Source of the DNA: Accumulibacter sp031732815
GTDB taxonomy: Bacteria > Pseudomonadota > Gammaproteobacteria > Burkholderiales > Rhodocyclaceae
Assembly (NCBI RefSeq): GCF_031732815.1
Contig: NZ_JAVMKF010000293.1
Location: 15,252 to 79,251, forward strand
Reading direction: 5' to 3'
Length of the DNA stretch: 64,000 nucleotides
Under the pieces are notes generated by a model. It saw only the letters and a list, made by a program, of their open reading frames with translations, was not told the origin of the DNA and searched no databases. The number at the start of each line of letters is the position of its first letter. Positions within the stretch are counted from its first letter, which is position 1. Positions 60,336 to 64,000 of the stretch are shown one piece after another. The translations under genes were made by a program, and so were the position numbers.

Positions 60336-61604
60336 ATGGACAAGAAAGCTCCGCCGGCCAACGCGAACCCTGAGGGCAGCACGGCGGCAGTCAACACAAC
60401 AGCCGAAAGCAGCGATTCATCGGCCCCGGCGCCAGCCCGGCGGACCGCGAGAAACCGCGCAGCGTCGCCGGCGCAACGCGCCGCCCAACCGCGCAAGGCG
60501 TCCGCCGGAGACGTGGCTCCGGCACGTACGCCGGCCGCGATGGAAGCGTATGACGTTGCCGAAGCCACCAGTTCGGCGCTCGAGCACAAGAAGGTTGCCC
60601 TGCGTGACATCATCGCGCACGCGACGGTTGGTGATACGGCTTCGCTGGCGAAAACTCTGGAAGCGATCATGACCGGGTCGTCGCCCGATGATGCCATGGC
60701 GCTGCGCAAGGCATTGCTCGGCAAGGACGAACCTCCGGCAGCAAAGCAGGCGACCAGTCCCGATGACGAGCTCGCAACGAGCTGGCGCGACACCAATTCG
60801 TACCCCTACCGCAATCTGATGTCGCGCAAGGCCTACGAGAAGCAGAAGTACCGCCTGCAGGTCGAACTCCTCAAGCTGCAGAACTGGATCAAGGAGACCG
60901 GACAGCGCGTCGTGATCATCTTCGAGGGGCGCGATGCCGCCGGCAAGGGCGGTGCGATCAAGCGCTTTACCGAGCACCTCAACCCGCGTGGCGGGCGCGT
61001 CGTCGCCCTCGAAAAGCCGAGCGAACTCGAACGTGGGCAGTGGTATTTCCAGCGTTACGTGAAGCATCTGCCGACGGCTGGCGAAATCGTCTTCTGTGAC
61101 CGCTCCTGGTACAACCGGGCCGGCGTCGAACGGGTCATGGGCTTCTGCACCGAAGAAGAGTACAACGAGTTCATGCGCCAGACGCCGGAAGTCGAACGCA
61201 CCCTGGTGCGCAGTGGCATCCATCTGATCAAATTCTGGTTTTCGGTCAGTCGCAAGGAGCAGCGGCGACGCTTCAAGGAACGCGAGGTTCATCCCCTGAA
61301 GCAGTGGAAGCTGTCGCCGATCGATCTCGCGTCGCTCGACAAGTGGGACGATTACACCAAGGCCAAGGAGTCGATGTTCTTCCACACCGACACGGCCGAG
61401 ACGCCATGGACGGTGATCAAGTCCGACTGCAAGAAGCGGGCGCGTTTGAATGCCATGCGTTACGTCCTGCACAAGCTGAACTATACCGGCAAGGACATCG
61501 AAGCCATTGGTCCGATCGACCCGCTGCTCGTCGGCCGCCCGCATGTAGTTTATGAACCGAGTGGTTCCACCCATCCGGAGGTGGCGCACAAGCCTATCCT
61601 GTAG
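60336..61604 (+). CDS. ppk2: Polyphosphate kinase 2 with an N-terminal basic extension
   Basis: PPK2 phosphorylates nucleoside diphosphates (or monophosphates) with polyphosphate. The 422-residue protein has the one-domain PPK2 core from about residue 155, with Walker A EGRDAAGKGG at 197-206, the LEKPSELERGQWYFQRYVKHLP block, and the second motif FCDRSWYNRAGVE with Asp255. Residues 1-85 are Ala/Pro/Arg/Ser-rich and disordered-looking, strongly basic, and 85-150 helical. Typical one-domain PPK2 enzymes are about 260-350 residues, so the extension is unusual. The ATG at 60336 lies eight bases after GGGAG; upstream frame is antisense to tcdA. A strong terminator follows. Confidence 0.93.
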   Translation: MDKKAPPANANPEGSTAAVNTTAESSDSSAPAPARRTARNRAASPAQRAAQPRKASAGDVAPARTPAAMEAYDVAEATSSALEHKKVALRDIIAHATVGDTASLAKTLEAIMTGSSPDDAMALRKALLGKDEPPAAKQATSPDDELATSWRDTNSYPYRNLMSRKAYEKQKYRLQVELLKLQNWIKETGQRVVIIFEGRDAAGKGGAIKRFTEHLNPRGGRVVALEKPSELERGQWYFQRYVKHLPTAGEIVFCDRSWYNRAGVERVMGFCTEEEYNEFMRQTPEVERTLVRSGIHLIKFWFSVSRKEQRRRFKEREVHPLKQWKLSPIDLASLDKWDDYTKAKESMFFHTDTAETPWTVIKSDCKKRARLNAMRYVLHKLNYTGKDIEAIGPIDPLLVGRPHVVYEPSGSTHPEVAHKPIL

Positions 61605-61619
61605 GCTGAACGGGGGAGG

Positions 61620-61647
61620 AAAAGGGGCGCTGCGCGCCCCTTTTTTT
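61620..61647 (+). terminator. Intrinsic terminator after ppk2
   Basis: GGGGCGC and GCGCCCC form a perfect 7-bp stem with the loop TGC, followed by TTTTTTT. An upstream A-run also pairs with the T-run, so it can act towards dut on the other strand. Confidence 0.85.
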
Positions 61648-61712
61648 CTCTGCCTGCGACCTGCATGCGTCCGCCAGCCAGCGCACTTGCCTGTCGGCTG
61701 CCGCCGGCAGCT

Positions 61713-62177
61713 CTATGCCTGACCGGTGCTGCCGAAGCCGCCGTTGCCGCGGTCACTCGCCGCGAAGTCGTCGACGATCTGAAAGCCGACCTGCACCACC
61801 GGCACGACGACCAGTTGCGCCAGGCGGTCGAGCGGTTGCAGCAGAAACCCGGTGCAACTTCGATTCCAGGCGGAGACCATGATTTCGCCTTGGTAGTCCG
61901 AATCGATCAGGCCGACCAGGTTGCCGAGGACGATGCCGTGCTTGTGGCCAAGACCGGAACGCGGCAGGATAAGCGCGGCAAGGCCTGGGTCGTCGAGGTG
62001 TATGGCGATTCCGGTCGGGATCAGAACCGTCTCTCCCGGCGGGATCTCCAGTGGGGCGGCGATACACGCGCGCAGATCGAGACCGGCTGCACCGGCTGTT
62101 GCATAGTGCGGCAACTGATCGCGCAAGCGCTCGTCAAGCAGACGGAGGTCTATGCGCCGAGTGATCTGTGTTGCCAC
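61713..62177 (-). CDS. dut: Deoxyuridine 5'-triphosphate nucleotidohydrolase
   Basis: Dut cleaves dUTP to dUMP, keeping uracil out of DNA and feeding thymidylate synthesis. The 154-residue trimeric-type enzyme shows the five family motifs, including GAAGLDLRA, PRSGLGHKHG, GLIDSDYQGEI and the C-terminal GFGSTG. Its ATG overlaps the end of coaBC by 28 bases, so the two are coupled; the coaBC-dut order is common in bacteria. Confidence 0.95.
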   Translation of the reverse strand: MATQITRRIDLRLLDERLRDQLPHYATAGAAGLDLRACIAAPLEIPPGETVLIPTGIAIHLDDPGLAALILPRSGLGHKHGIVLGNLVGLIDSDYQGEIMVSAWNRSCTGFLLQPLDRLAQLVVVPVVQVGFQIVDDFAASDRGNGGFGSTGQA

Positions 62178-63370
62178 GCCAGGCTTTCGAGCAGGGCGGA
62201 AATGCGCGCGACGAGTTGCCGAGCAAGGGCGATCTTCGGTGCCTTGGGCAAGGGGTGCTGACCCTCGTCGTCGAACAGGACCAGGGTATTCTCGTCGCCG
62301 CCGAACCCGTCGCCAATCAGATTGCCAACGATGAGCGGAATTCGCTTGCTGCGCCGCTTGCGTTCAGCGTATTCGTGCAGCTTCTCACTCTCCGCGGCAA
62401 AGCCCACACACAGCGGCGGGCGGGCGAGCGCGGCGACCTCGCCAAGGATGTCGGGATTTTCGACCAGGGTGATCGTCGGTGGCGAGGTCTGCATCCCCTT
62501 CTTGATTTTCTCTGCCAGCGGCTTGACGGGACGATAATCGGCGACTGCCGCGACGGCGATGAACACATCGTTGTCGGCGACCTCCCGGTGAACCGCCGCG
62601 TGCATTTCGAGCGCACTGGTCACCGCTATGCGCCGCACACCGTAGGGGCAGGACAGCGCGACCGGACCCGAAACGAGCGTCACCTGCGCGCCGGCATCGC
62701 TTGCCGCGCGGGCGATCGCGTAACCCATGCGTCCGGAGGAAAGATTGCTGATTCCTCGCACCGGGTCGATGGCCTCGAAGGTAGGACCTGCGGTCAGCAG
62801 TACACGCCGGCCGCGCAGCAGCTTGGGCTGGAAATGGGCTAGCAGCGCGGCCAGGATTTCGTCGGCTTCAAGCATGCGGCCTGGTCCGTTCTCGCCGCAA
62901 GCCTGTTCGCCCGTCGCCGGTCCTATGATCTCCACACCATCGGAACGCAGCAGGGTGACGTTGCGCTGCGTTGCCGGGTTTTCCCACATCTGCCGGTTCA
63001 TCGCCGGAGCGACGAGCAGTGGACACTCGCGGGCCAAGGCGAGCGTGCTCAACAGGTCGTCGGCCAGTCCGTGCGCCAGCTTGGCCAGGCAATCGGCCGA
63101 GGCCGGCGCGATGAGCAGTGCGTCGGCACCGCGCGAGAGATCGATGTGTGCCATGTTATTGGCTACACGCGTGTCCCATTGATCGGTGAACACCGGCTTG
63201 CCGGACAGCGCCTGGAAGGTCACCGGGGTCACGAAGCGCGTCGCGGCTTCGCTCATCACCACCTGAACCGAAGCGCCAGCGCCGACCAGCAGGCGGACGA
63301 GCTCGGCACTCTTGTAAGCAGCGATGCCGCCGCTGATCCCCAGAACGACCCTTCTTGCCGCAAGTTCCAT
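62150..63370 (-). CDS. coaBC: Bifunctional phosphopantothenoylcysteine decarboxylase / phosphopantothenate-cysteine ligase
   Basis: CoaBC carries two steps of coenzyme A synthesis. The 406-residue protein has an FMN-binding CoaC half (VLGISGGIAAYKSAELVRLL, the His in AHIDLSRGAD, PAMNRQMW and the GEQACGENGPGRM flap) and a CoaB half (GPTFEAIDPVRGISNLSSGRMG, FAAES, KRIPLIVGN). I use the ATG at 63370, giving the usual N-terminus; an upstream in-frame start at 63421 is not needed. It follows the hybrid kinase by 40 bases and overlaps dut. Confidence 0.96.
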   Translation of the reverse strand: MELAARRVVLGISGGIAAYKSAELVRLLVGAGASVQVVMSEAATRFVTPVTFQALSGKPVFTDQWDTRVANNMAHIDLSRGADALLIAPASADCLAKLAHGLADDLLSTLALARECPLLVAPAMNRQMWENPATQRNVTLLRSDGVEIIGPATGEQACGENGPGRMLEADEILAALLAHFQPKLLRGRRVLLTAGPTFEAIDPVRGISNLSSGRMGYAIARAASDAGAQVTLVSGPVALSCPYGVRRIAVTSALEMHAAVHREVADNDVFIAVAAVADYRPVKPLAEKIKKGMQTSPPTITLVENPDILGEVAALARPPLCVGFAAESEKLHEYAERKRRSKRIPLIVGNLIGDGFGGDENTLVLFDDEGQHPLPKAPKIALARQLVARISALLESLAWQHRSLGA

Positions 63371-63410
63371 GCGCTCTACTCGCCCGTTGGATGATATTGC
63401 CGGCGCGATT

Positions 63411-64000
63411 CTACTCGACATCGGCCGCTGCTGGCCCAGCCTTGTTCAGCGTCATGACCCGTCGAATCTCGTCAACCAGCGCCGCCTGGTTGATCGGCTT
63501 GGCGATATAGCCATCCATCCCGGCCTCGAAACAGCGTTCGCGATCGCCCTGCAGGGCGTTTGCCGTCATCGCGATGATCGGCACCCGGCGCCCGGCGAGC
63601 GCTTCGCGCTCGCGTATCTGGCGGGTCGCGCTCAAGCCGTCCATCTCCGGCATTTCCATGTCCATCAGGATTAGCGCATAGTTCTTCTCGGCATGTCGGC
63701 GAAAGGCCTCGATCCCGGTGGCCGCGGTGTCGTACGACAAGCCCAACTGTTCGATCATCGCTGCTCCGACCACCAGGTTGACTTCGTTGTCGTCGACCAG
63801 CAGGACCGGTCCGGCAACCAGTTCGCTGAGCGTGAACGAGGTAGAGAGCTTCTCTCGTTCGGCCCTCGTCGTCTGCACAGGCGTCGCGGGAAGCGTTTCG
63901 GCCAGGCGGACCGGGAGAGAAAAGCGAAAACAACTGCCCTGTCCAGGCGTACTCTCGACCTCGATGTCGCCGCCCATCGCCTGCACCAGTTCGCGCGAGA
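63411..64000 (-). CDS. Hybrid sensor histidine kinase/response regulator, C-terminal part
   Basis: The gene runs off the right end; the last 196 or so residues are present. The first part is the end of an HATPase domain (SRELVQAMGGDIEVES and GSCFRFSLPV, the G2-type end). A receiver domain follows with VLLVDDNEVN, the phospho-acceptor Asp in LILMDMEMPEMDG, and the conserved Lys in IAKPI. It is therefore a hybrid kinase with a C-terminal receiver. Input domains lie outside the window. It is co-directional with coaBC but not obviously related to it. Confidence 0.88.
   Translation of the reverse strand, partial: SRELVQAMGGDIEVESTPGQGSCFRFSLPVRLAETLPATPVQTTRAEREKLSTSFTLSELVAGPVLLVDDNEVNLVVGAAMIEQLGLSYDTAATGIEAFRRHAEKNYALILMDMEMPEMDGLSATRQIREREALAGRRVPIIAMTANALQGDRERCFEAGMDGYIAKPINQAALVDEIRRVMTLNKAGPAAADVE

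Noticed and set aside
1..64000. CRISPR array, insertion sequences, integrase or prophage genes
   Set aside because: No regularly spaced repeats, transposase or integrase motifs, or long terminal inverted repeats were found; the gene order is that of a normal chromosome.

Overview
The window is a gene-dense stretch (about 62-65% GC by eye) of a betaproteobacterial chromosome. Two conserved blocks support this: mrcA // pilMNOPQ-aroK-aroB-dgt...gltBD, and leuB-asd-fimV-(membrane protein)-truA-trpF-trpB-trpA-accD-folC-SPOR-cvpA-purF-metZ. The gene content (PPK2 polyphosphate kinase, ActP acetate symporter with its DUF485 partner, PntAB transhydrogenase, type IV pili, a bufferin-type peptide) would fit Rhodocyclales, possibly the Accumulibacter lineage. 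That placement is inferred from gene order and family content, not from a database search. I see no insertion sequence, prophage, CRISPR array or rRNA operon. One tRNA gene is present.

Layout. 1-4.8 kb (all minus strand): the start of a bufferin/DUF2282 gene with its own ECF-like promoter, then a small secreted Cys-containing protein, a ferric-reductase-like flavocytochrome and a membrane-anchored cytochrome b5 domain protein, then two overlapping SPFH/band-7 proteins. 5-12.7 kb (minus): DAHP synthase, Mfd, a sirtuin and penicillin-binding protein 1A. 12.7-20.6 kb (plus): pilMNOPQ ending at an intrinsic terminator, then aroK-aroB-dgt. 20.6-24.2 kb (minus): a CBS-domain protein and pntAB, lying inside what is often a continuous dgt-gltBD block. 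24.7-34.5 kb (plus): gltBD behind a good sigma-70 promoter and a leader with two mutually exclusive hairpins, then glmU-glmS and a strong bidirectional terminator. 34.6-36.7 kb (minus): actP and its DUF485 partner. 36.9-40.5 kb (plus): aroC, a DUF465 protein, an MFS transporter and an M48 lipoprotein protease. 40.5-56.8 kb (plus): the long leuB-to-metZ biosynthetic run. 56.8-64 kb: a small membrane protein, a tRNA-Thr(TGT) with an unusual D-arm, a GGDEF protein, tcdA, ppk2, and coaBC-dut downstream of a hybrid histidine kinase that runs off the right end.

Functionally the region is mostly housekeeping: shikimate/chorismate steps (aroG-type DAHP synthase, aroK, aroB, aroC), tryptophan, leucine, methionine and threonine/lysine precursors, nitrogen assimilation (gltBD), amino-sugar supply for the wall (glmUS) with a PBP, nucleotide pool enzymes (dgt, dut, purF) and CoA synthesis. 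The accessory signals most worth a second look are the redox/metal cluster at 0-2.5 kb, the gltB leader RNA, the PPK2 with a long basic disordered N-terminus, the orphan CbiQ-like membrane protein and the atypical tRNA-Thr. Many starts were shifted from the longest possible frame on the basis of Shine-Dalgarno spacing; each case is stated.
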